Source: Chryseobacterium sp. (GTDB taxonomy: Bacteria > Bacteroidota > Bacteroidia > Flavobacteriales > Weeksellaceae). From it: a DNA stretch of 64,000 nt. A program made the position numbers and the translations under genes. Shown piece after piece: positions 51,301 through 60,158 of this stretch. Position 1 is the stretch's first letter. Each line of letters starts with the position of its first letter. The stretch covers positions 310,001-374,000 of the forward strand of contig JAITUA010000015.1 in NCBI GenBank assembly GCA_031286615.1, read 5' to 3'. Below the pieces are notes generated by a model. The model saw only the letters and a list, made by a program, of their open reading frames with translations, was not told where the DNA came from and did not search any database.

Positions 51301-52467
51301 TTATGATGAAGTAAGATGACCATTAAAAAAATCCAGCATGGTTGCTAATGATTTTTCACAATGCATCCGTTCTCCGTTTTCCAGGGATTCCTGTGTGGCA
51401 ATGGCCGCTCTTTTCCGCATATGAAGTTCATAGCTGGAAATCGCTTCCTGTAAAGTACTGTAAGTATTACCCGTTAAATATTCACTCAGTTCAAGAGCGT
51501 CCAGCATAGCCATATTAGCGCCTTCTCCAGCAAATGGAGGCATTACATGGGCAACATCACCTATCAGAGTTAGATTAGATTGTGCCTCCCAGATCTGATC
51601 TGAAGGCATAGAGTAGATCAGGCGCGGAATAAATGGAGTTACAGCATTTTCAAATAATTCATTCCAGATAGGGCTCCATTCGGAATATTCTGTTTTGAAC
51701 CATTGTAGCATCTGTGCATTATCAGAGAAATCAAGACCGCTGTCCGCAGGCCAGTTTTCATCAGCTTTAAAGCTTGCATAAAATCCTAGGTCTCCGTTAC
51801 CTTTCTGGCCAAGCAGAATATTTTTGGTATTCCCGAACGCCATTATTTTTCCTCCTTTAATCATAGCATCGACTTGAGGAGCAGCCTCTTTTGAAACATT
51901 TCCTTCCAGCATGATAATTCCGGAATAAATAGGTTTAATATCAGTGAGATAAGGACGTATTTTAGAATTAGCTCCATCACCGGCAATGACAAGATCTGCA
52001 TATTCTGAAGTTCCGTTTTTAAAATGTATAAGCCATCCTTCATTCTGAGGCTCCATCGTAAGAAAATGACTGTCCCAGACTACGGTTTCAGGATGTAATG
52101 ACTCTAAAAGCATATTTCGTAAAGGTCCGCGGTCTATTTCAGGACGGAAATGCTCATGTCCAAAATCTTCTTCAGGTTTTGTTTCATGGTCGCTAAAAAA
52201 TATTTCTGCCTGTTCATTGACAATCAGTGTTCTGTCTGCTCCGGGGCGGAAGGTCTTTTTAAATTCCTCCAATAATTCTGCTTTACGGATGGCTGCCAGC
52301 CCGGAATCTTCATGCATATCGAGAGGAGAGCCCTGTACCCGTGCATTTTTATTGAAATCTCTTTCATATACTTTTACGTTGGCTCCTTTCATCTGTAAAA
52401 GTCTTGCCAGTGTAAGCCCTGCGGGACCGCCACCAACGATTGCTATTGATTTGTTTTCTATCAGCAT
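51301..52467 (-). CDS. TetX-related FAD-dependent monooxygenase
   Basis: A 388-residue class A flavoprotein hydroxylase, the same length as TetX. The FAD motif GGGPAG is at 12-17, 'YERD' ends the second strand, and 'GDVAHVMPPFAGEG' (303-316) is the second FAD contact, almost as in TetX. The overall pattern ('VVWDSHFLTMEPQNEGWLIHFKNGTSEYADLVIAGDGANSKIR') also follows TetX. The segment lining the TetX substrate pocket (about 190-235) differs clearly, so tetracycline is not an assured substrate. It sits 27 bases after an AraC regulator on the same strand, forming a two-gene unit. Confidence 0.85.
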   Translation of the reverse strand: MLIENKSIAIVGGGPAGLTLARLLQMKGANVKVYERDFNKNARVQGSPLDMHEDSGLAAIRKAELLEEFKKTFRPGADRTLIVNEQAEIFFSDHETKPEEDFGHEHFRPEIDRGPLRNMLLESLHPETVVWDSHFLTMEPQNEGWLIHFKNGTSEYADLVIAGDGANSKIRPYLTDIKPIYSGIIMLEGNVSKEAAPQVDAMIKGGKIMAFGNTKNILLGQKGNGDLGFYASFKADENWPADSGLDFSDNAQMLQWFKTEYSEWSPIWNELFENAVTPFIPRLIYSMPSDQIWEAQSNLTLIGDVAHVMPPFAGEGANMAMLDALELSEYLTGNTYSTLQEAISSYELHMRKRAAIATQESLENGERMHCEKSLATMLDFFNGHLTSS

Positions 52468-52494
52468 TTTTAATTTAAATTTTACAATGCAAAT

Positions 52495-53250
52495 TTATTT
52501 TCCTTTCAATACGGATAATAGTACAAATCGGTCGTTTTTATTTTTGGATAATTCTTTAGGAGCCACCCCTGAAAATTTTTTCACTTCTTTGATGAAATGG
52601 TTTTGATCAGTATAATTAAGCTCTGGAAAGAGCCTTCCCTGTGCGATGTGTTCCAGAGATGCCCTGAAACGCAAAATAGTAGAATAAGCTTTTAATGATA
52701 AGCCAAGCTGTTTGGTAAAATAACGATTGATCTGCCTGCTGCTCCAGTCTGTTTTTTCAGAAAGTTCCTGTACACTCATTTCTCCTTTTGAAGCATATAC
52801 CAGCTCGAAAAGCCTGCGTTTTCTCTCATCTGTCTTTTGGGGAAGCAGATCTTTAATTTTTTTAGTTGCTTTTAAACAACAAAGATCAAAGTTTTGTAAA
52901 TCATCAGCTTTAAAATCCCAGAATTCCGGAGAAAGTTCTTTTCCTGTATTCAATAGATCAGCGATAGATGTATTTAAAATATATTCAACAGCAATAGGTT
53001 TAAAACTGATCACAAAAGCAGTCATATGGGGAGCGATATACCTTTGCTCCGGATAAGTTTCCAGCCCGAGAAGCGTCACATGAAAAGGTTCTGAATCCGA
53101 CTGAGAGAAGAACAAATCAACTCTTCCGTCAGGAATAATCACAACTTCTTTAGCTTCACCCGAGAGGTTCTGAAAAGTTCCCAGATTTTCAACAAAATCA
53201 GCAATCTCTTTGTCAGGTTCAATGAAGTTATAATAGAAATCGTTGTCCAT
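52495..53250 (-). CDS. AraC-family regulator of the monooxygenase gene
   Basis: A 251-residue regulator. The N-terminal half is a DUF6597-like sensory domain ('LSGEAKEVVIIPDGRVDLFFSQSDSEPFHVTLLGLETYP', about 29-70). The C-terminal AraC DNA-binding domain reads 'MSVQELSEKTDWSSRQINRYFTKQLGLSLKAYSTILRFRASL' with a second helix 'YTDQNHFIKEVKKFSGVAPKEL'. It is the first gene in a unit with the TetX-related monooxygenase and probably controls it in response to that enzyme's substrate. Confidence 0.85.
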   Translation of the reverse strand: MDNDFYYNFIEPDKEIADFVENLGTFQNLSGEAKEVVIIPDGRVDLFFSQSDSEPFHVTLLGLETYPEQRYIAPHMTAFVISFKPIAVEYILNTSIADLLNTGKELSPEFWDFKADDLQNFDLCCLKATKKIKDLLPQKTDERKRRLFELVYASKGEMSVQELSEKTDWSSRQINRYFTKQLGLSLKAYSTILRFRASLEHIAQGRLFPELNYTDQNHFIKEVKKFSGVAPKELSKNKNDRFVLLSVLKGK

Positions 53251-53395
53251 AATTATGCCTGCAGAATGTTGTTTTCAAAGAAGGAAATTACAAAATTTGG
53301 AATAGACTGACAAGATATAGATGCATTCAAGTTACGGTTTTCCGTAAGTTTTGTCTGTTTTTTTTATCTAATATTGCCGGGTAAAAATCTCGACC

Positions 53396-55057
53396 ATGGC
53401 AATTTTATTGATTATTATTTTGTTTATACTGATGCTTTATGCATTCAACAAATCAGGAAAGTTTAAAAAAGAATCACTTAGAAAAGATACTCTGATCAGC
53501 AATTTTAAAAACGAGAATAATGAGTTGAAAATGGAGATTTCCAAATTACAGCTTGATAAAATGACTCTCAACAAAAAAATAACTGAACTGATGCGGAATA
53601 ATGATGCGCTAAGAAAGTATCAGGACATTATTGATATTAAGGTTGAATGTGATTATCTTCTTAAAAAAGCTGAAAGGGATAGTTTGAGATTGAGAGAAAA
53701 GGCAGGACAAGAACTTTCTAATGCTCAACTTGAGGCCCGTGAACTTCGCAGAAATGTAAAGGAAAATACTGAGAAAAAAAACAGAGAGATAGAATTACTG
53801 TACGAAAACGCTGTAAATGAAGCTAAACGTATTTTAGATAATGCTGAAGCGAGAGCAGAATCAATAGGAGGTGATGCTTATAGAAGTTTGAGAGAGTCTG
53901 ATCAGATTGCGGACAGAATAAGAGCAATGAAAAATGTCATTGAGGGCTATGGTAATGAATATTTGGTTCCCACTTATACCTTATTGGATGAACTGGCAGA
54001 AGATTTCAGCCATAAGGAAGCCGGTGATAATCTTAAAAAGCTTCGACAGAACAATAAACTGATGATTGTCAGCAGACAGGCGGGTATCTGTGATTATATG
54101 GATGAATCAAGAAGAAATACAGCTATCGACTTTGTTATTGATGCTTATAATGGAAAGGTAGATTCTATTCTGGCTTCCGTAAAGAAAGATAACTTTGGTA
54201 TATTGAAACAAAAGATGGATGATGCATTTCAGTTGGTAAACTTTAATGGTCAAGCTTTTAGAAATGCAAGAATATCAGAAGTATATCATAGCGCAAGAAT
54301 CGAAGAACTAAGGTGGGCCGTTGTTGCTCAGGAGCTGAAATGGCAGGAATAGGAAGAGCAAAGGCAGATTCGTGAGCAGATTCGAGAGGAAGAAAGAGCT
54401 CGTAAAGAATATGAGAAAGCAATAAAAGAAGCTGAAAAAGAAGAACAGACCTTAAAAAAGCTGATAGAAAGAGCAGAATCTCAGGTTGCAAAAGCTAATG
54501 AAGAACAAAAAATGCTTTTTCAGCAAAAGCTCGAAGAGTTACAGCAAAAGCTTAGTCAGGCAGAGGAAAAAAACCAAAGAGCTATATCTATGGCGCAGCA
54601 GACCAGAACAGGAAATGTTTATATTATTTCAAACATTGGCTCATTTGGTGAAGATGTTTATAAAATTGGTATGACGAGACGTCTGGATCCTCTTGACCGT
54701 GTTCGTGAATTGGGGGATGCAAGTGTTCCTTTTGAATTTGATGTTCATGCTATGATTTATGCTGAAGATGCTCCGGCTTTAGAAAAACAGCTTCATAAAA
54801 AGTTTTTAAAAAGTCAGTTGAATAAAATTAACCCAAGAAAGGAGTTTTTTAAATTAAATATTCATGATATCAGAAATTATCTTGATTCTATGGGGATTGG
54901 CTGTAAATGGACACTGGCAGCGGAGGCAAAACAATACCGCGAAACATTAAAACTTGAAGAAGATATGAAAACTAATAGACAGCTGGAAGCGGAATGGGAG
55001 CAATATCAGGAAGTTACAGACCCTGTTACTTATGATGAAGTCATGTCTGAAGAATAA
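53396..55057 (+). pseudogene. DUF4041 coiled-coil / GIY-YIG (T5orf172) protein, in-frame TAG
   Basis: A gene of 553 codons with one internal stop, TAG at 54350-54352, in the middle of a glutamate/arginine-rich coiled coil. Before it: one N-terminal membrane helix (1-17), coiled coil and DUF4041 ('ERDSLRLREKAGQELSNAQLEARELRRN'...'AFRNARISEVYHSARIEELRWAVVAQELKWQE'). After it, in the same frame, the coiled coil continues and leads into a T5orf172/GIY-YIG-type domain ('GNVYIISNIGSFGEDVYKIGMTRRLDPLDRVRELGDASVPFEFDVHAMIYAEDA'). Such proteins occur in phages and mobile islands. Products could be the 318-residue N-terminal part, an internally initiated C-terminal part (ATG 54512), or a readthrough protein. 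Confidence 0.8.
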
Positions 55058-55086
55058 TTGTAATATTATATTTAAATACAGTACAG

Positions 55087-55117
55087 GAAGCCATTAAACA
55101 TAAAGTTTAGTGGCTTC
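55087..55117 (+). terminator. Hairpin terminator
   Basis: GAAGCCATTAAAC (55087-55099) and GTTTAGTGGCTTC (55105-55117) form a stem with one wobble pair, followed by a T-rich stretch. It ends the GIY-YIG gene region. Confidence 0.75.
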
Positions 55118-55312
55118 TTACTTTAACAAATGAAAGTATCCTCTATATTTGTTTTACATAATACAGTTCAAATAAGTATAATTTCTAATAATGTGGAAAT
55201 TCTCCCTGGAGGTGACAGAAATTTGAAGAGTTTTTGAAGGGGAATTTTTAACCCAACTTTTAGGAATTATCCCTATTTTAGGAGGCTCAAAGTAAATTAT
55301 GACTATATTCTT

Positions 55313-55894
55313 ATGGACAAATCATCACTTAACACTTACTTTCACTCTCTTTTCAGTATCAAAGCGGAGGTGGTTGAAAAGATCACAGAAAAATTTATCC
55401 ATTTTGAATTAAAAGCCAACACTGTTTTGCTGGATAAAGATGCCATCAGCACCAAAACATACTTTCTTGAAAAAGGGTATGTACGTTCCTATATACTGAA
55501 TGAAGATAATGAGGAGATTACAACCAATATCTATACAGCTCCGTGTTTTGTGAATGATTTTCTGTCTTTTTTCAGGCAGCAGCCAACCAAAGAAATATAC
55601 CAGACGGTGACCGACTGTATTTTCTGGGAGACAGGATTGGAGAATGTACAGGACAATTTTCATAATATTCCTGAATTCAGGGAGTTCAGCCGGCTTCTTT
55701 TTGTGCTTAATTACTACAATATTCATGACAGATTGATAGAAATGGCAAGTCAGAAAGCTTCCACAAGATATTTTAATCTGATGAAGAAAGATCCTGATAT
55801 TTTTCAGCATGTTCCTTTGAAGATAATTGCTTCTTATCTGGGAATTAAAGACAGTTCCCTGAGCCGGGTCAGAAGGGATATTCATAAACTTTAA
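55313..55894 (+). CDS. Crp/Fnr-family regulator
   Basis: A 193-residue regulator with a cyclic-nucleotide-binding-like roll ('IHFELKANTVLLDKDAISTKTYFLEKGYVRSYILNEDNEEITTNIYTAPCFVNDFLSFF', about 25-85) and a short C-terminal HTH ('VPLKIIASYLGIKDSSLSRVRRDIHKL'). This is the common short Bacteroidota version. It precedes the ketopantoate-reductase-like gene by 63 bases on the same strand and may share its transcript. Its ligand is unknown. Confidence 0.85.
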   Translation: MDKSSLNTYFHSLFSIKAEVVEKITEKFIHFELKANTVLLDKDAISTKTYFLEKGYVRSYILNEDNEEITTNIYTAPCFVNDFLSFFRQQPTKEIYQTVTDCIFWETGLENVQDNFHNIPEFREFSRLLFVLNYYNIHDRLIEMASQKASTRYFNLMKKDPDIFQHVPLKIIASYLGIKDSSLSRVRRDIHKL

Positions 55895-55957
55895 TTTCTT
55901 TTCATTTGTCAAGTGATATTTTTGAGATCAACCCTGATATTTGCTGAAAATAATTTC

Positions 55958-56893
55958 ATGAACAAAAAACATATTGTCGTTGTAGGATTAGGTGGAGTAG
56001 GCGGTTACTTTGGTTTTAAAATAAATGAGACCAACGAAACTTCCGGAAAATATACTGTTTCTTTTGTTGCCCGCGGAGAAACCTATAAAAAAGTAAAAGA
56101 AAACGGATTGATTCTGCTATCTCCCGAGCATTCCAATACCCAGACACATCCCAATGCTGTTGAAGAGAGCATCAGTGATATTCAAAATCCTGATCTTGTG
56201 TTGATCTGTGTAAAGGAATATGATCTTGAAAATGTATGTAAACAACTGCTGCCGGTCATCAATAAAGAAACCATTTTACTTCCGATGATGAACGGAGCAG
56301 ATATCTATGACAGAATACGTAAAATAATCCCTGAGCATACGGTTCTCCCAACCTGTATCTATGTGGCTTCCCATATTAAAGAAAGAGGAACTGTGGAACA
56401 TAAAGGAAAAGCCGGAAAAATGATTGTAGGAAGAGATCCTGAGCATTTCTCCACTTCTTTGGAATGGATTACCGATCTTCTGAGCGAAAGTAAAATAGAT
56501 TTTGATTTTAAAGACAATTCTTTAACGGATATCTGGACGAAATTCATTTTCATCGCCAGTTTCGGATTGGTAACAGCTAAACATAATTCATCTATCGGGA
56601 AGGTATGTACCAATGAACAGCAAAAGCATGAAGCTGCCGAAATTATGAAAGAAATAAAGCAGATTGCAGATAAAAAAGAAATTTACCTTCAGGAAGACAT
56701 CATTGATAAAACTTTTGAAAAAGCGTCTACATTTCCTTTTGAAACACCTACTTCTTTACAGCTTGACATTCATTCCGGAAAGAAAGATAATGAGCTGGAA
56801 TTATTTGCAGGAGCTGTTATAAAATATGGAGCTGAACTGGGAATAGAAACTCCTTTTACACAAAAAATCTACAGTGAGATTAAAGAAAAATAA
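55958..56893 (+). CDS. Ketopantoate reductase family oxidoreductase
   Basis: A 311-residue NADPH-dependent reductase starting MNKKHIVVVGLGGVGGYFG; an in-frame ATG 15 codons upstream is rejected because the Rossmann strand normally starts near the N-terminus. The motif GLGGVG is at about 10-15. 'NPDLVLICVKEYDLENVCKQL' and 'LPMMNGAD' are typical of PanE/ApbA, and the C-terminal domain has 'PFETPTSLQLDIHSGKKDNELELFAGAVIKYGAELGIETPF'. PanE makes pantoate for coenzyme A, but paralogues reduce other 2-oxo acids. The neighbour is a Crp/Fnr regulator rather than pantothenate genes. Confidence 0.83.
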   Translation: MNKKHIVVVGLGGVGGYFGFKINETNETSGKYTVSFVARGETYKKVKENGLILLSPEHSNTQTHPNAVEESISDIQNPDLVLICVKEYDLENVCKQLLPVINKETILLPMMNGADIYDRIRKIIPEHTVLPTCIYVASHIKERGTVEHKGKAGKMIVGRDPEHFSTSLEWITDLLSESKIDFDFKDNSLTDIWTKFIFIASFGLVTAKHNSSIGKVCTNEQQKHEAAEIMKEIKQIADKKEIYLQEDIIDKTFEKASTFPFETPTSLQLDIHSGKKDNELELFAGAVIKYGAELGIETPFTQKIYSEIKEK

Positions 56894-56928
56894 GTTTTGG
56901 CTAAAGCCGAAGAATAATAATATAAAAG

Positions 56929-56946
56929 GGCGGGTTAAAACCCGCC
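56929..56946. repeat. Perfect 18-bp palindrome (REP-like)
   Basis: GGCGGGTT-AA-AACCCGCC is a perfect, GC-rich dyad in AT-rich DNA between converging genes. It is preceded by a smaller dyad GGCTAAAGCC (56899-56908). It may be a dispersed palindromic repeat that also assists termination; there is no clear T-run. Confidence 0.55.
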
Positions 56947-57028
56947 TCTATTGAAAATTAAATATAAAAGATAGAAATTTTTAGTCGTTTTCCTGCTACA
57001 TAGCATTCATCAGCATTCAACCGAATAC

Positions 57029-57379
57029 TTAGGCACTGTGCATAAATTTCTGCCGATCCAGTAATACTTCATCCGTTTCCCGATGATCAGGATCATCAAT
57101 ACAACAGTCTACAGGACATACCGCCTTACACTGAGGTTCCTCATGAAAACCTTTACATTCCGTACATTTTCCGGATACAATATAATAAACCTCGTCTGAA
57201 ACAGCTTCATTATAAGTATCGGCATCAGCTTCCGTCCCGTCCGGGAATGTTATATGACCTGAAAGTTTTGTTTTGTCTTTCCAGCGCCAGTCGATGGCTC
57301 CTTCGTAAATGGCAGAGTTGGGACATTCAGGTTCGCAGGCCCCACAGTTGATACAGGCATCCGTTATTTTTATAGCCAT
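57029..57379 (-). CDS. 2[4Fe-4S] ferredoxin
   Basis: A 116-residue soluble ferredoxin of the YfhL/Allochromatium type. The first cluster motif is CINCGACEPECP near residues 9-20. The second is spread over 'CTECKGFHEEPQCKAVCPVDCC' at about 73-94, with the insertion between cysteines typical of this group. It is an electron carrier; its partner is not clear from position. It ends a run of minus-strand genes (SOD, DUF2480, flavin reductase), but a 205-base gap separates it from them. Confidence 0.9.
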   Translation of the reverse strand: MAIKITDACINCGACEPECPNSAIYEGAIDWRWKDKTKLSGHITFPDGTEADADTYNEAVSDEVYYIVSGKCTECKGFHEEPQCKAVCPVDCCIDDPDHRETDEVLLDRQKFMHSA

Positions 57380-57584
57380 ATTGTGTATGTTTAGAGGGTT
57401 TTAAAAAGGGATCTCTTCAACGTTGAACGGTTCGGAAATCCCTGCTAAACTTAATTACAGCAGTTCAACACTGTTCTTTGAAAATAAGCAGCATAAAGTG
57501 TGCTAATTTTTATTTTTAAATCATTAATCTGCAGCAATTTCTATGAGAAATCCCTACATCTGCTTTATAAAAGGTATCACGAGA

Positions 57585-58169
57585 CTAATCTTTTGACTTT
57601 ATGAATGTTGAAGAGCTAAGGCTTTCTATTTTTTTAGTTGTTGCGATGCTGATAAGTTTATCAAATTTACCTGAATAGAATTCCGAAATTTCAGTTGAAT
57701 GTTCAGGATCAAATAATGATGATCTCACAATAGGTACGCTGAATGGTAATGGCCATGCTCTTAATGACTTGGCAATAGAATCCATGGCATTGATTCCCTG
57801 CATGGCCTGAAGACCATCTGCCCAGCATACCAGTCCGACAGTTTTATCAGTAAGATAAGGCTCGTACCTGTTGGCGGTCACTTCAAGCCAGTCCAGGCAG
57901 TTTTTCATCACTCCCGGAATGCTTCCGTGGTAAAGCGGAGCCAGCCAGATGTGCAGCTCAGCATCGGTAAACATCTGGGTCATGCGTTCTACTGCCAAAG
58001 GAGTTTTGGTAAGTGTGACATCAAATAACGGAATACCGGAATCTGCAAGGGTAAAAATATCAGTCTGAATTCCCAGCATTTTCAGACGCTCTGAAAAGTA
58101 ATTGGAAATCAGTCCGGAAGTAGATTGTGATCTTCTTTCCAGAGATCCGTTGAATATGATTGCTTTCAT
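57585..58169 (-). CDS. NADPH-dependent FMN reductase family protein
   Basis: A 194-residue flavodoxin-fold oxidoreductase. The FMN phosphate loop reads 'IIFNGSLERRSQSTSGLISNYF' at the start, and 'APLYHGSIPGVMKNCLDWLE' near 77-96 is the typical middle motif. It probably reduces FMN or quinones with NADPH. It begins three bases after the DUF2480 stop and is the third gene of a SOD-led unit, which suggests a role in oxidative stress or iron-sulfur metabolism. Confidence 0.85.
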   Translation of the reverse strand: MKAIIFNGSLERRSQSTSGLISNYFSERLKMLGIQTDIFTLADSGIPLFDVTLTKTPLAVERMTQMFTDAELHIWLAPLYHGSIPGVMKNCLDWLEVTANRYEPYLTDKTVGLVCWADGLQAMQGINAMDSIAKSLRAWPLPFSVPIVRSSLFDPEHSTEISEFYSGKFDKLISIATTKKIESLSSSTFIKSKD

Positions 58170-58172
58170 TTT

Positions 58173-58673
58173 TTATTGTTTAAAAATTACTTTAGGTAAT
58201 CCTATCTCACCATACATCAGTGTTTTAACCAAAGGTTTCAGAAGACCTGCAGCTAATAAATAAAGTGCAGGATCATGATGGGTACTCGCCCGGACTACTA
58301 CTTTTTGATTTCTGTAATGTTTCAGGTCTGCATAGATGAGACGGCGTTTCCAGAGATCGAGCAGAACCGTTTCGGCATTATTTAGATCTACATAAGAAGC
58401 ATAAGGTGATAGTTTTTCCATGATCAGCATATAGGCCCATGGCGGGATAATTGCATCCGTAGAGCAGATGATTCCTACTGCTTTTTCGTTATAGACAGAA
58501 AAATCCACCGCAGCAATTGATTCTTTAAACTCTTTTTCCTTGACAATCATTCCCATGAAGAGATGAGCTTTAATATCCAGTTCCACAATTTCCGTTGTTG
58601 GTTTGTAGTCTGAAAGATCAAAGGCAATAATACCTGAAGCTTTTGCTTTATTGATAAAATTTTCCTCAGTCAT
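58173..58673 (-). CDS. DUF2480 family protein
   Basis: A 166-residue soluble protein matching DUF2480, a Bacteroidota family. It shows 'ASGIIAFDLSDYKPTTEIVELDIKAHLFMGMIVKEKEF', 'AIIPPWAYMLI' and 'YRNQKVVVRAS....PALYLLAAGLLKPLVKTLMYGEIGLP'. The function is not established; association with Fe-S assembly genes is seen in some genomes as I recall. It lies between SOD and an FMN reductase under a SufR-like operator here, which fits that idea. Confidence 0.82.
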   Translation of the reverse strand: MTEENFINKAKASGIIAFDLSDYKPTTEIVELDIKAHLFMGMIVKEKEFKESIAAVDFSVYNEKAVGIICSTDAIIPPWAYMLIMEKLSPYASYVDLNNAETVLLDLWKRRLIYADLKHYRNQKVVVRASTHHDPALYLLAAGLLKPLVKTLMYGEIGLPKVIFKQ

Positions 58674-58696
58674 AGTTTGTTTGTAATAAGTGTTAA

Positions 58697-59323
58697 TTAT
58701 CTTACTTTTGACAAAGCCTCCTCATATTTTTTCTCCACAGAAGACCAATCCAGAACAGACCAGAAAGAATCCAGATAATCTGCCCTTTTATTCTGATAAT
58801 TAAGATAATAAGCATGTTCCCACACATCTATCCCAAGAATCGGGAAGCCTCTGTTCATCGAAAGAACATCCATCATCGGATTATCCTGGTTAGGGGTTGA
58901 ACTGATGGCAAGAGATCCGTTGAATTTTACAAAAAGCCATACCCATCCGGATCCGAATTGTGATAAACCTGTTTTTTTCATTTCTGCTTTAAGATTCTCA
59001 AGACTTCCAAAAGTGGCAATGACAGCATCATTAAGTGCACCTTCAGGATTAAGTTTAGGTTGAGCCGAAAGAATTTCCCAGAATAAAGAGTGGTTGTAGT
59101 GTCCTCCGCCGTTATTTCTTACAGCAGGACTGTATTCACTTATCCTTTGCAGTAAAGAATCAAGATCAGGATTGATTTCATTGGTTTGTGCCAGCGCAGC
59201 ATTCAGATTATCAACATAGGCCTGATGGTGGCACTGGTGATGAATTGTCATTGTTTCTTTATCTATAAAAGGTTCCAAAGCATCATAAGCGTAAGGTAAC
59301 TGAGGTAATGTAAATGGGTTCAT
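58697..59323 (-). CDS. Fe/Mn superoxide dismutase
   Basis: A 208-residue cytoplasmic SOD starting MNPFTLPQLPYAYDALEPFID; longer in-frame starts run into the promoter. Metal ligands are the histidine in 'MTIHHQCHHQAYVDNLN', 'HYNHSLFWEIL' and Asp/His in 'GIDVWEHAYYLNYQNKRADYL'. It converts superoxide to peroxide and oxygen; iron or manganese cannot be decided safely. The -7 box TACCTTTG (plus 59353-59360) and a 26-bp dyad lie upstream. SOD, DUF2480 and an FMN reductase form one unit divergent from a SufR-like regulator. Confidence 0.93.
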   Translation of the reverse strand: MNPFTLPQLPYAYDALEPFIDKETMTIHHQCHHQAYVDNLNAALAQTNEINPDLDSLLQRISEYSPAVRNNGGGHYNHSLFWEILSAQPKLNPEGALNDAVIATFGSLENLKAEMKKTGLSQFGSGWVWLFVKFNGSLAISSTPNQDNPMMDVLSMNRGFPILGIDVWEHAYYLNYQNKRADYLDSFWSVLDWSSVEKKYEEALSKVR

Positions 59324-59352
59324 CGTATTTATTTTTTTGATTATTGTCTGAC

Positions 59353-59505
59353 AAAGGTAAAAATATATTTGAATAAAACAACTTTTAAGTTGTTTTATGG
59401 GTTTTGCGTTTTTAGAATACAAAGGATTGTGAATGTGTGATTTGTGTGCTTTTTTTGAAGGTTATAGAAAATGACTATATTTGTTGTTGAAAAATAAAAC
59501 AACTT
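59353..59505. promoter_or_regulatory. Divergent SOD/SufR-like promoters with operators
   Basis: The minus-strand -7 box is TACCTTTG (59353-59360) and the plus-strand box TATATTTG (59476-59483). ATAAAACAACTT-TT-AAGTTGTTTTAT (59374-59399) is a perfect dyad with 12-bp arms just upstream of the SOD box. The same half-site, ATAAAACAACTT, recurs at 59494-59505 just after the regulator's box. This placement would let one protein repress both transcripts. Confidence 0.7.
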
Positions 59506-59517
59506 AAATATTGCCAA

Positions 59518-60138
59518 ATGAAGAAGCCGGCTGCTGATCGTATTCTGATGTTTTTAAAGATGAGAGGTGAAGTTACATCACTTCTTATCGCTGAAGAATT
59601 GTCGATTACCAAAGAAGGGGCAAGAAAACATTTATTAAATCTTGCTCAGGAAGGATTGATCGAGGCTTCGGTGAAAAGTGAAGGGGTAGGACGTCCCTCT
59701 ACTTACTATACCCTTACGGAAAAAGGATTGGCACAGTTTCCAGATACTCATGCAGATGTAACCGTTCAGATCCTGAAATCAGTGAAAAATCTTTTAGGTG
59801 AAAATGCCCTGGATTTATTAATCAGTGATCGTGAGAAGAATACTCATGAACGATATGAAAAAGTACTTTCTAAGACAAAATCTCTGGAACAACGCCTTGA
59901 ATCCCTTGCAAAAGTACGTAGTGAAGAAGGATATATGGCAGAATGGAAAAAAGAAGGAAAAGATTATTTTCTGATCGAAAACCATTGCCCGATATGTGCT
60001 GCAGCAACAGAATGTCAAGGATTCTGCCGCGCTGAGCTCTCCAATTTTCAGTCGCTGATCGGGAAAGAATATACGGTTGAGAGAGTAGACCATATTATTT
60101 CCGGCGGGCAGCGTTGTGTTTATAAAATCAGCCAGTAA
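59518..60138 (+). CDS. SufR-like iron-sulfur-binding HTH regulator
   Basis: A 206-residue regulator. The N-terminal winged helix is DeoR/ArsR-like ('ILMFLKMRGEVTSLLIAEELSITKEGARKHLLNLAQEGLIEA', about 9-50). The C-terminal part carries Cys157, Cys160, Cys166, Cys170 and Cys200 ('NHCPICAAATECQGFC' and 'GQRCVY'), close to the cluster region of SufR. SufR represses iron-sulfur assembly genes when its [4Fe-4S] cluster is intact. Here it faces a SOD operon rather than suf genes and shares a half-site with the SOD operator, so it probably links cluster damage to SOD expression and controls itself. Confidence 0.85.
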   Translation: MKKPAADRILMFLKMRGEVTSLLIAEELSITKEGARKHLLNLAQEGLIEASVKSEGVGRPSTYYTLTEKGLAQFPDTHADVTVQILKSVKNLLGENALDLLISDREKNTHERYEKVLSKTKSLEQRLESLAKVRSEEGYMAEWKKEGKDYFLIENHCPICAAATECQGFCRAELSNFQSLIGKEYTVERVDHIISGGQRCVYKISQ

Positions 60139-60158
60139 TTTAATTTATCATTCAAAAG

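Noticed and set aside
51301-52467. Calling the monooxygenase gene tet(X)
   Set aside because: The substrate-pocket region differs too much by eye to claim tetracycline inactivation.
58697-59422. SOD start at 59422
   Set aside because: The extra 33 codons cover the -7 box and the 26-bp dyad; SODs start close to 'FTLPQLPYAYDALEP'.
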